A stretch of DNA of 56,898 nt, taken from Paludibacteraceae bacterium. GTDB lineage: Bacteria; Bacteroidota; Bacteroidia; Bacteroidales; Paludibacteraceae. The first letter of the stretch is position 1; each line of letters starts with the position of its first letter. Below are positions 18,304 to 28,046 of the stretch, piece by piece. Where the stretch lies: contig JAKSNZ010000009.1 in NCBI GenBank assembly GCA_024405855.1, positions 1 through 56,898 of the forward strand, written 5' to 3'. Under the pieces are notes generated by a model. The model made no database searches and was not told where the DNA came from. It saw only the letters and a program-made list of their open reading frames with translations. Both the position numbers and the translations under genes were made by a program.

Positions 18304-19359
18304 GTGAAACTAAAAAGGGAAATAGAATTTTGCAGGGTGCTTTTATTGGGGTTTTTGTTAACTGCAGTAGCCTCTAATGCGTATTGTCAGCAAATGGGTA
18401 CGGCTGTAAGCACCTTTTTGGAGTTTCCTGTATCGGCACATACTGCGGCGTTAGGCGGAAATAATGTGTCTTATCTTGGCACAGACCACAATTTTGCATT
18501 CTCAAATCCGTCATTGCTTACATCGGCGGCTGCCAACAGAGTAAGCCTTAACTACTCCATATACATGTATCATACCGGATATGGAAGTGCTGCATATACC
18601 ACAAAATTTTCTGACAAGGATGCCTTTATGGTTGGCTTTCAGGGGGCGTTTTATGGCAAAATGGACAGTTATGACAAGTATAATAATAACATAGGAAAGG
18701 TTAATGCAAATGACTTTGCCCTTGATGTAACCTATTCACGCTATCTTAACCAATATTTTTCAATAGGAGCCACACTTAAACCTGTAATAAATAGTTACGG
18801 AGGCTACACATCATTTTCTCTTGGTGCTGACATAGGCGTTACATTTCATCATGAGCCCACACTTATAAATCTTGCTTTGGTTGTACAGAATTTTGGTGGC
18901 AGAATAGCCGGACCTAAAGATGTGGTGCTTGCTCCACAATGGATGCCACTGAATGTTGCATTAGGATTCACTAAAAAACTTAAAAAGGCACCTTTGGCAT
19001 TCCATCTGACATTACAGAATCTTCAGAAATGGGATTATAATTATGCCACCAACAATATAGAGGAAAACGCAGGGAAAGTTAATGTTGGCAATATGATTGG
19101 CAGAAAATTCATAATAGGAATGGATGTTGTTCCTAAGTCAGAAAAGTTTTGGATAGGATTGTCGTATAATTTTGATAGAGGACTGAGCCTTGGAAACCCT
19201 GTGGTTCTATCTCTCTCAGGATTGTCATTTGGCGGAGGTGCCAAACTTTATATGTTTAGACTTGGAGTTGGTGTGGCATTCTACAGCACAGCCGCTGTAA
19301 CAGCACACTTCTCTTTGGCAATGGATATCAACTGGTTTAATGAGCGTAAGAAATTATGA
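18304..19359 (+). CDS. porQ: Type IX secretion system protein PorQ
   Basis: Outer-membrane beta-barrel of the T9SS attachment machinery; in Porphyromonas PorQ works with PorU, PorV and PorZ to release cargo C-terminal domains and anchor the cargo. Starts with GTG at 18304, followed by a signal peptide ending near SNAYCQQ. The segments FLEFPVSAHTAALGGNNVSY, FAFSNPSLLTSAAANRVSLN and the LSLSGLSFGGGAKLYMFRLG barrel end are typical of PorQ/PorV-like barrels. Length 351 aa. The stop overlaps cmk by 4 bp. A second T9SS locus only 6 kb from porP-N, on the opposite strand. Confidence 0.88.
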   Translation: MKLKREIEFCRVLLLGFLLTAVASNAYCQQMGTAVSTFLEFPVSAHTAALGGNNVSYLGTDHNFAFSNPSLLTSAAANRVSLNYSIYMYHTGYGSAAYTTKFSDKDAFMVGFQGAFYGKMDSYDKYNNNIGKVNANDFALDVTYSRYLNQYFSIGATLKPVINSYGGYTSFSLGADIGVTFHHEPTLINLALVVQNFGGRIAGPKDVVLAPQWMPLNVALGFTKKLKKAPLAFHLTLQNLQKWDYNYATNNIEENAGKVNVGNMIGRKFIIGMDVVPKSEKFWIGLSYNFDRGLSLGNPVVLSLSGLSFGGGAKLYMFRLGVGVAFYSTAAVTAHFSLAMDINWFNERKKL

Positions 19360-20030
19360 AAAGAATTACAGTTGCTGTTGACGGATATTCCTCATGCGGA
19401 AAAAGCACTATGGCAAAAACCTTAGCACGCAGTGTAGGCTATATTTACGTTGATACTGGTGCCATGTACAGAGCCATTGCCTTATATGCCATTAGAACTA
19501 ACCTCATTAAGGGGAACATAGTGGACAAGAAAGGACTTATAGAAAGTCTGAAAAACATTACAGTTTCATTCTCACAAGACGGTTCAACCATTCTTAACGG
19601 AGAAAATGTAGAAAAAGACATAAGAGGGTTGCAGGTAAGTCAAAGTGTAAGTTATATAAGTGCTGTACCTGAGGTAAGAAGCCATCTGGTGTCACTTCAG
19701 CGTCAGTTAGGTAAGAACGGAGGTATTGTTATGGACGGCAGGGATATAGGAACCGTTGTGTTCCCTAATGCGGAGCTAAAGATTTTTGTAACTGCCGATG
19801 CTGCGGTACGTGCCACACGCCGTTATGATGAACTGAAGACAAAAGGTCAGGAGGCTGACTACAATGATATTCTTGAAAACATAAGGCAACGAGACCATTT
19901 GGATGAGACCCGTGAGGTTAGCCCACTTAGAAAAGCCCCTGATGCTATATTACTTGACAACAGTAACTTGACCAAAGATGAGCAGAACAAATGGGTTATG
20001 GAAAAATTTGTTGAGGTATGCCAAAACTGA
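19356..20030 (+). CDS. cmk: Cytidylate kinase
   Basis: Phosphorylates CMP and dCMP using ATP. P-loop GYSSCGKST at 9-17 (Ser-Cys instead of the common Ala-Gly is frequent in Bacteroidetes), then the CMP-binding YVDTGAMYRAIALYA, GGIVMDGRDIGTVVFPNAELK and the lid-like TARRYDE/RQRDHLDETREVSPLRKAPDA regions. Length 224 aa is normal. Overlaps porQ by 4 bp and ispH by 13 bp, so it is part of a tightly coupled run. Confidence 0.97.
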   Translation: MKRITVAVDGYSSCGKSTMAKTLARSVGYIYVDTGAMYRAIALYAIRTNLIKGNIVDKKGLIESLKNITVSFSQDGSTILNGENVEKDIRGLQVSQSVSYISAVPEVRSHLVSLQRQLGKNGGIVMDGRDIGTVVFPNAELKIFVTADAAVRATRRYDELKTKGQEADYNDILENIRQRDHLDETREVSPLRKAPDAILLDNSNLTKDEQNKWVMEKFVEVCQN

Positions 20031-20893
20031 GAGTTGAGATTGACAGTGATTCAGGTTTTTGTTTTGGGGTTGTAAACGCTATAACAAAGGCAGAAAAGGA
20101 GTTGGAGAACAACAAAGAGCCTTTATATAGTCTTGGAGATATAGTCCATAACGGTGATGAGGTGAAAAGACTTTCAGAAAGCGGACTCAAGGTTATAGAA
20201 CATTCAACCATGAGCGGTGTTGCAGGTAAAAGGTTGCTGCTTAGGGCACACGGAGAACCACCTTCAACATATCAGGAGGCAAATGCACTTGGCATAAAGA
20301 TAATTGACGCCACTTGCCCCGTTGTTCTTAAATTACAACAGAAGATAAGGAGGGCGTACCTTGAAAACGTTGATGCACAAATAGTCATCTATGGAAAAAA
20401 CGGTCATGCAGAGGTTAACGGGCTGGTAGGGCAGACAGACGGCAACGCCATAGTGGTGGAGGATGTAAATGATGAGGATGGCATTGGAAAAATAGATTTT
20501 AGTAGGGACATTCTGTTTTTTTCACAGACAACAAAACCAATTGACGGGTTTAAGCAGTTGAGTGCGTTACTTGAAGCAAAGATGACAAATGGGGCGGTGT
20601 TTACTGCCTACGATACAATATGCCGTCAGGTTGCAGGCAGACAAAAGAACATAGAGAACTTTGCAAAACGCCACGATGTCATTATTTTTGTAGGAGGGGA
20701 TAAAAGTTCAAATGCAAAGGCATTGTTTCAAGCATGCTATGCAGTCAACAGAAACAGCCATTTCATTCAGAATGAGAGCCAGATAGATATGGGTTGGTTT
20801 GAGGGGGCTTCAAGCGTAGGCATTTGCGGTGCCACCAGCACCCCGATGTGGCAGATGGAAAGAATAAGTGAAAAGTTAATAAAGAATAGTTAA
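20018..20893 (+). CDS. ispH: 4-hydroxy-3-methylbut-2-enyl diphosphate reductase
   Basis: Last step of the MEP isoprenoid pathway, giving IPP and DMAPP; an iron-sulfur enzyme. The three cluster cysteines are all present: Cys15 ([10 protein letters not shown]), Cys100 (DATCPVV) and Cys202 ([12 protein letters not shown]), with His44, His78 (RAHGEPP) and His130 (GKNGHAEV) of the substrate pocket. The C-terminal [14 protein letters not shown] motif is intact. Length 291 aa. It is the stand-alone form, without the fused S1 domains found in some bacteria. The product feeds, among others, UppS encoded in this window. Confidence 0.97.
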   Translation: MPKLRVEIDSDSGFCFGVVNAITKAEKELENNKEPLYSLGDIVHNGDEVKRLSESGLKVIEHSTMSGVAGKRLLLRAHGEPPSTYQEANALGIKIIDATCPVVLKLQQKIRRAYLENVDAQIVIYGKNGHAEVNGLVGQTDGNAIVVEDVNDEDGIGKIDFSRDILFFSQTTKPIDGFKQLSALLEAKMTNGAVFTAYDTICRQVAGRQKNIENFAKRHDVIIFVGGDKSSNAKALFQACYAVNRNSHFIQNESQIDMGWFEGASSVGICGATSTPMWQMERISEKLIKNS

Positions 20894-20918
20894 TTTTCAA
20901 TTTTCAATTATATTTATT

Positions 20919-21899
20919 ATGTCTCAAATTAAATCAATTGGTGTGCTGACATCGGGAGGTGACGCACCAGGAATGAATGCCGGTTTAAGAGCTGTCACAC
21001 GTACCGCAATTTGCAATGGTATGAAGGTTTTTGCCATATATCGTGGCTATAAGGGTCTTATATCTGATGAGGTTGTGGAGTTCAAAACACAAGATGTAAG
21101 CAACATTATTCAACGTGGCGGCACAATTCTAAAGACCGCACGTTGCCCTGAGTTTGCTACACCTGAAGGTAGGAAACAAGCGTATGATACCATTGTAAAG
21201 CATCAGATTGATGCTTTGGTTGTACTTGGCGGTGACGGTACTTTTACAGGTGCAAAGGCTTTTGCTGAAGAATACAACATGCCTGTTGTAGGTTTGCCTT
21301 GCACAATTGACAATGACTTGTGCGGAACTGACTTTACAATTGGATATGACACCGCACTTAATACTGTTATTGAGTGTGTTGACCGTATCCGTGATACAGC
21401 ATCTTCTCATGAGCGTCTATTCTTTGTTGAAGTTATGGGACGTGATGCAGGTTTTCTTGCACTTAACGCCGCTATTGCTGCTGGTGCTGAAGCTGCTGTA
21501 ATTCCTGAGGAGGAGATAAAGAAAGAGGTTTTGGAAGAGGTTGTAGGTAACGGATTCCGTAAGACCAAAAACAGTAGTATAGTACTTGTTGCAGAGAGCG
21601 ATGTTACAGGTGGTGCCAAAGGAATTGCTGAGGCTGCCAGAAAACTGCATCCTGAATATGATGTACGAGAGGTTATTCTTGGGCATATTCAGCGTGGTGG
21701 CACACCGTCAGCACAAGACCGTATACTTGCCAGCCGTATGGGTGTTGCAGCTATTGAGGCATTGCTTGAAGGACAGCGTAACATTATGGTGGGTATTATG
21801 AATGATGAAATTGTCTATGTTCCTTTCTCACGTGCAATAAAGGACGACAAACCAATTAACAAGCGTCTGTTCAACGCTCTTAGAACACTATCAATATAG
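20919..21899 (+). CDS. pfkA: 6-phosphofructokinase, ATP type
   Basis: Phosphorylates fructose-6-phosphate. The N-terminal [18 protein letters not shown] and the [10 protein letters not shown] loop are diagnostic: a Gly after GGD, rather than Asp, indicates the ATP-dependent and not the pyrophosphate-dependent enzyme. The catalytic segment [20 protein letters not shown] and the [13 protein letters not shown] and [14 protein letters not shown] blocks are intact. Length 326 aa is that of bacterial PfkA. Starts 25 bp after ispH. The stop codon TAG overlaps the proposed ATA start of uvrA (ATAG). Confidence 0.96.
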   Translation: MSQIKSIGVLTSGGDAPGMNAGLRAVTRTAICNGMKVFAIYRGYKGLISDEVVEFKTQDVSNIIQRGGTILKTARCPEFATPEGRKQAYDTIVKHQIDALVVLGGDGTFTGAKAFAEEYNMPVVGLPCTIDNDLCGTDFTIGYDTALNTVIECVDRIRDTASSHERLFFVEVMGRDAGFLALNAAIAAGAEAAVIPEEEIKKEVLEEVVGNGFRKTKNSSIVLVAESDVTGGAKGIAEAARKLHPEYDVREVILGHIQRGGTPSAQDRILASRMGVAAIEALLEGQRNIMVGIMNDEIVYVPFSRAIKDDKPINKRLFNALRTLSI

Positions 21900-24583
21900 A
21901 CAACAGTCATATAAATATTAAAGGGGCAAGGGTCAATAATCTGAAGAACATAGATGTTGACATTCCTGCCGGTAAGTTTGTTGTAATTACAGGTGTCAGT
22001 GGCAGTGGTAAATCATCACTTGCCTTTGACACCTTGTATGCTGAAGGCCAACGCCGATACGTAGAAAGCCTTTCATCATACGCCAGACAGTTTGTAGGCA
22101 ACAGACAACGCCCCGATGTTGACTTTATTGAGCATCTACCGCCAGCTATTGCTGTGGAGCAGAAGGTTAAGACCCGCAATCCTCGCTCAACGGTAGGCAC
22201 CTCCACAGAGATTTATGACTATCTGAAACTGCTCTATGCCCGCATAGGCAAAACCGTATCTCCCGTGTCAGGAGAAGTGGTTACAAAACACACTGTAAAG
22301 GATGTGCTTGCCTACATTTCACAGATGCCTGAAGGTCAGCAGTCAATGCTTATGGCCCCAATAAAGGACACATCTAAACTGCGTGTCCTTAAAACTTTAG
22401 GGTTCAGCCGTGTATGCGTTGATGGTGAAGTGGTTAGAATTGATGATTTTGACAATACAAAGCCATACGCTAAATTATTGCTTGTGGTTGAGAGATTTAC
22501 TGCATCGGGAGAACAGGCGTTTCTGAATAGAATGGCAGATTCAGTTGAGACAGCCTTTTATGAAGGTGGTGGGGTGTGTTATGTGGGTGATAAGGAGTTC
22601 TCTGAGAACTTTGAGGCAGACGGAATAAAGTTTGAGGAACCGTCAGAACAACTTTTCAATTTTAATAGTCCTATGGGTGCTTGCCCTACTTGTCAGGGAT
22701 TTGGAAATATTATAGGTATTGATGAGGACTTGGTTGTACCTAATAAGACTCTATCAATTTATGAAGATGCCATTGCTCCTTGGCGTGGCAAACTGATGGG
22801 GGAGGATAAGCAGAATCTTATTGCCAATGCTTCAAAGTTTGGATTCCCAATCCATAAGCCATATTATCAGCTTACTCAGGAGCAGAAAAAGTTGCTTTGG
22901 ACAGGCAATGAATATTTTTACGGACTTAATGCTTTCTTCAAATTTGTTGAGCAGAATCAGTATAAGATTCAGTATAGGGTTATGCTCAGCCGATACAGAG
23001 GCAAGACAGTTTGCCCTGATTGTGAAGGCACAAGGTTAAGGCGTGAGGCTCAATATGTTAAAATATGCGGTAAATCAATAAGTGAACTTACCGCAATGCC
23101 CGTATTACGGTTGTTTGAGTTTTTTGAGAGTATAGAACTATCTGATTATGAGAAGGTTGCAACTGAAAAATTACTATTTGAAATAAAATCAAGGTTAAAA
23201 TATCTGATTGATGTAGGATTAGAGTATCTGACACTCAGTAGAGCGTCAAACACTCTTTCAGGGGGCGAAAGTCAGCGTATTAACCTTGCAACTTCACTTG
23301 GAAGTAGTTTGGTGGGTTCATTGTACATTCTTGATGAGCCAAGTATTGGATTGCATCCAAAAAATACTGAACAACTTATAGGAGTGTTGCGACGTTTGCA
23401 GCAACTTGGCAACACAGTAGTGGTGGTTGAGCATGATGAAAAGATTATTTCTGCCGCTGACTACGTAATAAATATAGGACCTGGAGCGGGTAGGCTTGGC
23501 GGTAAGGTGGTTTATCAAGGTTCTCCAAAAGATTATGTTGACAAACTTATAAAGAGACCTGTTCCAACAGTTCGCCGTAAATGGAGTAATTATATTGAAA
23601 TAAAAGGAGTAACTCAAAATAACTTGAAGAATCTTAGTGTAAAGTTTCCTCTTGGGGTTATGACAGTGGTTACAGGTGTTAGCGGTAGCGGTAAGTCAAC
23701 TCTTGTAAAAGATGTGTTTTACGGGGCTGTCAAACGATACAGAGGTGATGCCGTTGAACATGTAGGCAGTTTTGGAACACTAGAGGGTAGCCTGAATCTT
23801 ATTGACGGCATTGAGATGGTTGACCAAAATCCTATTGGAAAGTCATCACGCTCAAACCCTTGCATATATCTTAAGGCTTTTGATGAGATAAGAAATCTTT
23901 TTGCTGAGCAGCAACTTGCAAAGCAAATGGGATATACTGCCGCATATTTTTCATTCAATACTCCTGGCGGCAGGTGTGAAGAGTGTCAGGGAGATGGATC
24001 CATAGTGGTTCCAATGCAGTTTATGGCAGACGTGGTGCTTGAGTGTGAGGCTTGCCACGGCAAAAGGTATAAGCAGGAAGTGCTTGATGTAAAGTATAGG
24101 GGTGTAAACATCTATGATGTGCTATGTATGACTGTAAATCAGGCTATTGAATTTTTTTCAGAAGACCCCGATACAACTGCACAACGAATAGTTAAGCGAC
24201 TTAAACCCCTACAGGATGTGGGTATAGGTTATATAAAGTTAGGACAATCTTCAAGCACTCTTTCAGGCGGAGAGAGCCAGAGGGTGAAACTTGCATCCAT
24301 CTTGGCATCAGGGAATCAGAAGAACAGAGTGTTTATTTTTGACGAGCCTACAACAGGATTGCATTCATCTGATATAGTAACGCTACTTAAAGCATTTGAC
24401 TCTCTTGTGGCAAAAGGTCACACACTGATTGTAATAGAGCACAACCCTGATGTTATTATTCAGGCAGACTATGTTATTGACCTTGGCCCCGGTGGTGGAG
24501 AAGAGGGCGGAAACGTTGTGTTTAATGGTACGCCGGAAGAACTTAAGAGGTGCAAGGAGTCTGTGACGGGAAAGTTTATTTAG
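21896..24583 (+). CDS. uvrA: UvrA excinuclease ABC subunit A, apparent non-canonical start
   Basis: Damage-recognition ATPase of nucleotide excision repair. Both ABC cassettes are complete: Walker [10 protein letters not shown] (33-41 from the proposed start) and GVSGSGKST later; LSGGESQR signatures twice; [12 protein letters not shown] and [12 protein letters not shown]alker B regions. The first zinc module keeps only one CxxC pair at the usual region (CPTC, then CPDC further on); the second (CEEC/CEAC) is complete. The first canonical start in frame is TTG 22034, which lies after Walker A and cannot be the true start. Upstream the frame is open to a TAG at 21881-21883 and encodes [19 protein letters not shown], so initiation must use ATA 21896 (overlapping the pfkA stop as ATAG), ATC, ATT or another non-AUG codon, unless there is a base error. 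About 895 aa. Confidence 0.9.
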   Translation: MDNSHINIKGARVNNLKNIDVDIPAGKFVVITGVSGSGKSSLAFDTLYAEGQRRYVESLSSYARQFVGNRQRPDVDFIEHLPPAIAVEQKVKTRNPRSTVGTSTEIYDYLKLLYARIGKTVSPVSGEVVTKHTVKDVLAYISQMPEGQQSMLMAPIKDTSKLRVLKTLGFSRVCVDGEVVRIDDFDNTKPYAKLLLVVERFTASGEQAFLNRMADSVETAFYEGGGVCYVGDKEFSENFEADGIKFEEPSEQLFNFNSPMGACPTCQGFGNIIGIDEDLVVPNKTLSIYEDAIAPWRGKLMGEDKQNLIANASKFGFPIHKPYYQLTQEQKKLLWTGNEYFYGLNAFFKFVEQNQYKIQYRVMLSRYRGKTVCPDCEGTRLRREAQYVKICGKSISELTAMPVLRLFEFFESIELSDYEKVATEKLLFEIKSRLKYLIDVGLEYLTLSRASNTLSGGESQRINLATSLGSSLVGSLYILDEPSIGLHPKNTEQLIGVLRRLQQLGNTVVVVEHDEKIISAADYVINIGPGAGRLGGKVVYQGSPKDYVDKLIKRPVPTVRRKWSNYIEIKGVTQNNLKNLSVKFPLGVMTVVTGVSGSGKSTLVKDVFYGAVKRYRGDAVEHVGSFGTLEGSLNLIDGIEMVDQNPIGKSSRSNPCIYLKAFDEIRNLFAEQQLAKQMGYTAAYFSFNTPGGRCEECQGDGSIVVPMQFMADVVLECEACHGKRYKQEVLDVKYRGVNIYDVLCMTVNQAIEFFSEDPDTTAQRIVKRLKPLQDVGIGYIKLGQSSSTLSGGESQRVKLASILASGNQKNRVFIFDEPTTGLHSSDIVTLLKAFDSLVAKGHTLIVIEHNPDVIIQADYVIDLGPGGGEEGGNVVFNGTPEELKRCKESVTGKFI

Positions 24584-24604
24584 TGAATAAAGAATAGTTA
24601 AAAA

Positions 24605-24635
24605 AAAGAAGAGTTGAATTTTTCAACTCTTCTTT
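24605..24635. terminator. Convergent bidirectional terminator between uvrA and rpsA
   Basis: Hairpin with an A/T-rich 14-bp stem (core GAAGAGTTGAA / TTCAACTCTTC, 3-nt loop), flanked by A runs on the left and T runs on the right, so it works for both uvrA (+) and rpsA (-). Confidence 0.85.
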
Positions 24636-24663
24636 TTTATTATTAATTGAGGCTATGCCGCAA

Positions 24664-26628
24664 TTATTCTGCTTTTGCCGCTTTCTTTGTAGTCTTCTTT
24701 GCAGGAGCCTTTTCTGCCTTTTCAGCATCGTCAGCCTTAGCAGCCTTCTTTGTAGTTTTCTTTGCAGGCTTCTCTTCAGCAGGCTTCTCCTCAGCAGTCT
24801 TTTCTTCTGCCGGCTTTTCTGCCTTAGCGGCGGCTTTCTTAACTGCAGCCTTTGTCAATTCTGCCTTAAGTTCAGCAAGACCCTCTATATCGCCAAGGGT
24901 AGTCTTCTCCATTTGAGAAGCATTCTCTTTCTTAGAAGATTTCTTTGCCTTCTTCTCTTCCTTCTTCTCACCTTCAGCGTCGGTTGCTTTTTGAAGGTCT
25001 TCAAAAGTACGGCTATGAGAAACAAAGATACGTTTTTTGTCTTCGTTGAACTCAATTACCTTGAAATCAAGAGTCTCACCAAGTTTTGCTTGTGAACCGT
25101 CCTCTTTTACAAGGTGCTTAGGAGTTGTGAATGCCTCAAGACCCTCTTCAAGAGATATGATGGCTCCGTTGTCCTTCATATCAACTATCTTACCCTGATG
25201 TATAGAGTCAACAGCGTATGTTGTTTCATATATACTCCATGGGTTGTCCTCAAGTTGTTTGTGACCAAGGCTCAATCGTCTGTTCTCCTTATCTATTTCA
25301 AGAACTATGATATCAATGTCTGCATCAAGTGTTGTAAACTCTGAAGGATGTTTAACCTTCTTTGTCCATGACAGGTCAGAAATGTGGATAAGACCATCAA
25401 CACCCTCTTCTAGTTCTACAAATACACCAAAGTTAGTGAAGTTGCGAACCTTAGCAGTATGCTTGCTGCCTACTGCATATTTCTCATCTATGTTAATCCA
25501 TGGGTCTTGTTTAAGTTGCTTAATACCAAGAGACATCTTGCGCTCATCACGGTCAAGTGTAAGAATTTGAGCCTCAATAGTATCGCCAACCTTAACAAAT
25601 TCCTGAGCAGAACGCAGGTGCTGTGACCAACTCATTTCAGAAACATGGATAAGACCCTCAACACCTGGAGCAATTTCAACAAATGCACCATAGTCAGCAA
25701 CTACAACCACCTTACCTGAAACCTTGTCGCCAACATTAAGGTTAGGGTCAAGAGCCTCCCATGGTTGAGGTGTAAGTTGTTTAAGGCCAAGAGCAATACG
25801 TGTCTTCTCCTCATTGAAGTCAAGGATAACAACATTAATCTTTTGGTCAAGTGTAAGTATCTCAGATGGGTGATTTACTCTACCCCAAGATAGGTCTGTT
25901 ATATGAATAAGACCATCAACACCGCCAAGGTCAATGAAACAACCGTATGGCTCTATGCCCTTAACGGTACCTTCAAGAATCTGACCTTTTTCAAGTTTGC
26001 TGATAATCTCTTTCTTCTGTTGCTCAAGTTCAGCCTCAATAAGTGCCTTGTGAGAAACAACTACATTCTTAAACTCATTGTTGATTTTAACAACTTTGAA
26101 GTCCATAGTCTTTCCAACAAACACTTCATAATCTCTGATAGGCTTAACATCTATCTGAGAGCCAGGAAGGAATGCCTCAACGCCAAGAACTTCAACAATC
26201 ATACCGCCCTTTGTACGGCTCTTAATGTAACCTTTAACTATTTCGTCATTCTCAAGTGCGGCATTAACTCTATCCCAAGAGCGAGAGTTGACGGCCTTCT
26301 TATGAGAAAGTAATAATTGTCCTTTTTTGTCTTCTTGTGATTCAATGTAAACCTCTACCTTGTCACCAACCTTCAAATCTGGGTTGTAACGGAACTCGTT
26401 CATAGAAACAATACCGTCTGACTTGTAGCCAATGTTTACAACTACTTCACGTTTGTTAATAGAAATTACTGTACCCTCTACAACTTCATCTGTCTTGATT
26501 TGGTTTAGGGTTTTGTCATAGGCTTTCTGTTGCTCTTCCTTACTCATGGAAGACTCAACTGAGCCGTTCTCAAATGCAGACCAATCAAAATCTTCATTGC
26601 CCTGCCCTTTAAATGTTCTTTTTGCCAT
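24664..26628 (-). CDS. rpsA: 30S ribosomal protein S1
   Basis: mRNA-binding ribosomal protein. Six S1 (OB-fold) repeats can be followed: from VEGTVISINKREVVVNIGY, IVKGYIKSRTKGGMIVEV, ILEGTVKGIEPYGCFIDL, VSGKVVVVADYGAFVEI, HTAKVRNFTNFGVFVEL and IHQGKIVDMKDNGAIISL. Repeats 3-5 carry the canonical GLIHxxxxSW motif. The C-terminal 120 residues are a low-complexity Lys/Ala/Glu tail with repeated AEEKPAEEKP and KKTTKKAAKA units, a common Bacteroidetes extension. Total 654 aa. The 55-bp leader holds a small hairpin (CGCCA/TGGCG) that might serve autoregulation; that is speculation. Confidence 0.96.
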   Translation of the reverse strand: MAKRTFKGQGNEDFDWSAFENGSVESSMSKEEQQKAYDKTLNQIKTDEVVEGTVISINKREVVVNIGYKSDGIVSMNEFRYNPDLKVGDKVEVYIESQEDKKGQLLLSHKKAVNSRSWDRVNAALENDEIVKGYIKSRTKGGMIVEVLGVEAFLPGSQIDVKPIRDYEVFVGKTMDFKVVKINNEFKNVVVSHKALIEAELEQQKKEIISKLEKGQILEGTVKGIEPYGCFIDLGGVDGLIHITDLSWGRVNHPSEILTLDQKINVVILDFNEEKTRIALGLKQLTPQPWEALDPNLNVGDKVSGKVVVVADYGAFVEIAPGVEGLIHVSEMSWSQHLRSAQEFVKVGDTIEAQILTLDRDERKMSLGIKQLKQDPWINIDEKYAVGSKHTAKVRNFTNFGVFVELEEGVDGLIHISDLSWTKKVKHPSEFTTLDADIDIIVLEIDKENRRLSLGHKQLEDNPWSIYETTYAVDSIHQGKIVDMKDNGAIISLEEGLEAFTTPKHLVKEDGSQAKLGETLDFKVIEFNEDKKRIFVSHSRTFEDLQKATDAEGEKKEEKKAKKSSKKENASQMEKTTLGDIEGLAELKAELTKAAVKKAAAKAEKPAEEKTAEEKPAEEKPAKKTTKKAAKADDAEKAEKAPAKKTTKKAAKAE

Positions 26629-26690
26629 AATAAATTAAATTTTTTTAATTAGTTGTTAGACATTATTTATAGTCGCCAAAGCGTGGCGTA

Positions 26691-26698
26691 CAAAATTA
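26691..26698 (-). promoter_or_regulatory. Possible -7 box of the rpsA promoter
   Basis: Minus-strand TAATTTTG, overlapping the stop codon of the upstream barrel gene, 62 bp before the rpsA ATG. No -33 element is obvious, so read-through from the upstream gene is also possible. Confidence 0.35.
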
Positions 26699-27790
26699 TT
26701 TGCAGTACTTATTAATGATGGCTTTAACTTCTGCCTCTTTCTCAGCATTTGCAGCAATTCTGTGTTTTGTTAATTCACCCTTGCGTTTACCGGTCATCTT
26801 TACGCTCTTTTTTATAATAGGGAATGTGTATGCTATTGAAACCACTAATTCATTGTCAAGCATTTTTTGTTTGTATTTAGTTGTTTCAACGGCAAGATCC
26901 TCCAACATTTCTCCTGTTACAGGGTCAAATGCAGTTGCTTTCTGATATGTTTCTGAACCAAGATAGTATCTGTTAGTGCAGCCAAAGTCATATAGTACTG
27001 AAAAGCTGAAGTCTTTGTATCCAAAACCAAATCCAAGTCCCCAATATAGTGAAAATGGATTAAATTTATGATACCTCTCTCTTCTGTCAGCTGAAACACC
27101 AGCAGGTTCCTCCCAAGGTATAAGGTTGCCGTCAGCATAGCATTTACCTGACAAATAGTCCATGCGGTATGAGTGCCAATTACCATCAATGTTCACATCA
27201 AATGATTCAGTGCAAGAAAGGTTTATGTCAAATTTTGGACCAACCATTACCCAAATGTTCCAATCCTGTGGCAATTCCCAAGTGTATGACAAACGGATAG
27301 GAATATTCAAAGAGTGTGATGTGGTGTTGTATCCTGAAAATATATTTTTGTTATTAACTAATGACCTGCTTCCTGTACTGTCAAACACATGACCGTTTGT
27401 TCTTAAATAGTGATAGTTAATGCCAAATCTCAAGCCTAATCCCATTTTGTCAGAGAATGTCCAGTTAAAAGTAGGTCCTACATGGAAACCGTGTAATGAC
27501 GGTATTCTGCCTACATTTGTACGAGACTCTTGTATGTAACCTGATTTAGGAACGCCGCCAACCAATATAGCATCGTATGTGCCAGCTATTTTTCCTATTC
27601 TGTATTGTTCTGTGTAATAAGATAATAACCCAGTTGATGAGTTGTTTATAGCAAGGTTGGTCTGTACACTTGATGATGTCATTACATCAGCAAAATCATA
27701 ACCGGCTTCAACGCCGATGTTCAAACTGGCTGCCATAGCAGTGGTTGCAAATGCAACACTTGTAGCGATAAATAGTAAAGTCTTTTTCAT
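26696..27790 (-). CDS. Outer-membrane beta-barrel protein of unknown function
   Basis: Signal peptide MKKTLLFIATSVAFATTAMA begins at ATG 27790; the open frame extends further up but crosses the promoter, so this start is chosen (364 aa). The mature part begins LNIGVEAGYDFADV and alternates strands typical of porin-like barrels (GFHVGPTFNWTFSDKMGLGLRFGINYHYL, LYWGLGFGFGYKDFSFSVLYDFG). The C-terminus is unusual for a barrel: after the last strands it carries a basic helical extension (KMTGKRKGELTKHRIAANAE) ending in KAIINKYCK. I do not recognise a named family. It lies upstream of rpsA in the same direction and has its own strong promoter. Confidence 0.7.
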   Translation of the reverse strand: MKKTLLFIATSVAFATTAMAASLNIGVEAGYDFADVMTSSSVQTNLAINNSSTGLLSYYTEQYRIGKIAGTYDAILVGGVPKSGYIQESRTNVGRIPSLHGFHVGPTFNWTFSDKMGLGLRFGINYHYLRTNGHVFDSTGSRSLVNNKNIFSGYNTTSHSLNIPIRLSYTWELPQDWNIWVMVGPKFDINLSCTESFDVNIDGNWHSYRMDYLSGKCYADGNLIPWEEPAGVSADRRERYHKFNPFSLYWGLGFGFGYKDFSFSVLYDFGCTNRYYLGSETYQKATAFDPVTGEMLEDLAVETTKYKQKMLDNELVVSIAYTFPIIKKSVKMTGKRKGELTKHRIAANAEKEAEVKAIINKYCK

Positions 27791-27810
27791 ATTTAAAAAT
27801 TTTAGGACTG

Positions 27811-27842
27811 CAAAAGTAGTGTAATTTGCTGATATTGCCAAA
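27811..27842 (-). promoter_or_regulatory. Strong Bacteroidetes promoter of the barrel gene
   Basis: Minus strand: TTTG (27842-27839), 20 bp, TACTTTTG (27818-27811); both elements match the TTTG-N19/20-TAnnTTTG consensus. ATG lies 20 bp downstream of the -7 box. Confidence 0.7.
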
Positions 27843-27901
27843 CTTTGCAGAACTTTTTTTATAAAAACATCTACACTTACGGCAAAAAGGTACAAAACCA
27901 C

Positions 27902-28022
27902 TTGATTTTATTGGAAAAAAGTTGTAAATTTGTTTCTGTAACTATGATGCCCAAAACCGATAACAGGTGCAAAGATAAACGCAACTTGTCTCATTTTGTG
28001 GGACAAGTTGCATTCTTATTTT
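27902..28022 (+). ncRNA. Candidate small RNA with promoter and terminator
   Basis: On the plus strand TTG (27902-27904), 20 bp, TAAATTTG (27925-27932) forms a good Bacteroidetes promoter pointing into a gap with no plus-strand gene. About 50 nt after the expected start is a 10-bp hairpin (27981-28011) followed by a T-rich tract, giving a predicted RNA of roughly 80 nt. The same hairpin probably also terminates the amylase mRNA from the other side. An ORF of about 30 codons crosses the hairpin and is not considered coding. Confidence 0.3.
27981..28011. terminator. Terminator hairpin downstream of the amylase gene
   Basis: Perfect stem GCAACTTGTC / GACAAGTTGC with an 11-nt loop, lying 36 bp after the amylase stop. 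T-rich sequence follows on both strands, though without a long uninterrupted T run. Confidence 0.65.
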
Positions 28023-28046
28023 ATAGAAAATTATAACGTGGTAGTG

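Noticed and set aside
26629..26695. Hairpin CGCCA/TGGCG before rpsA as a terminator
   Set aside because: Five base pairs and no T run; kept only as a note in the rpsA entry.
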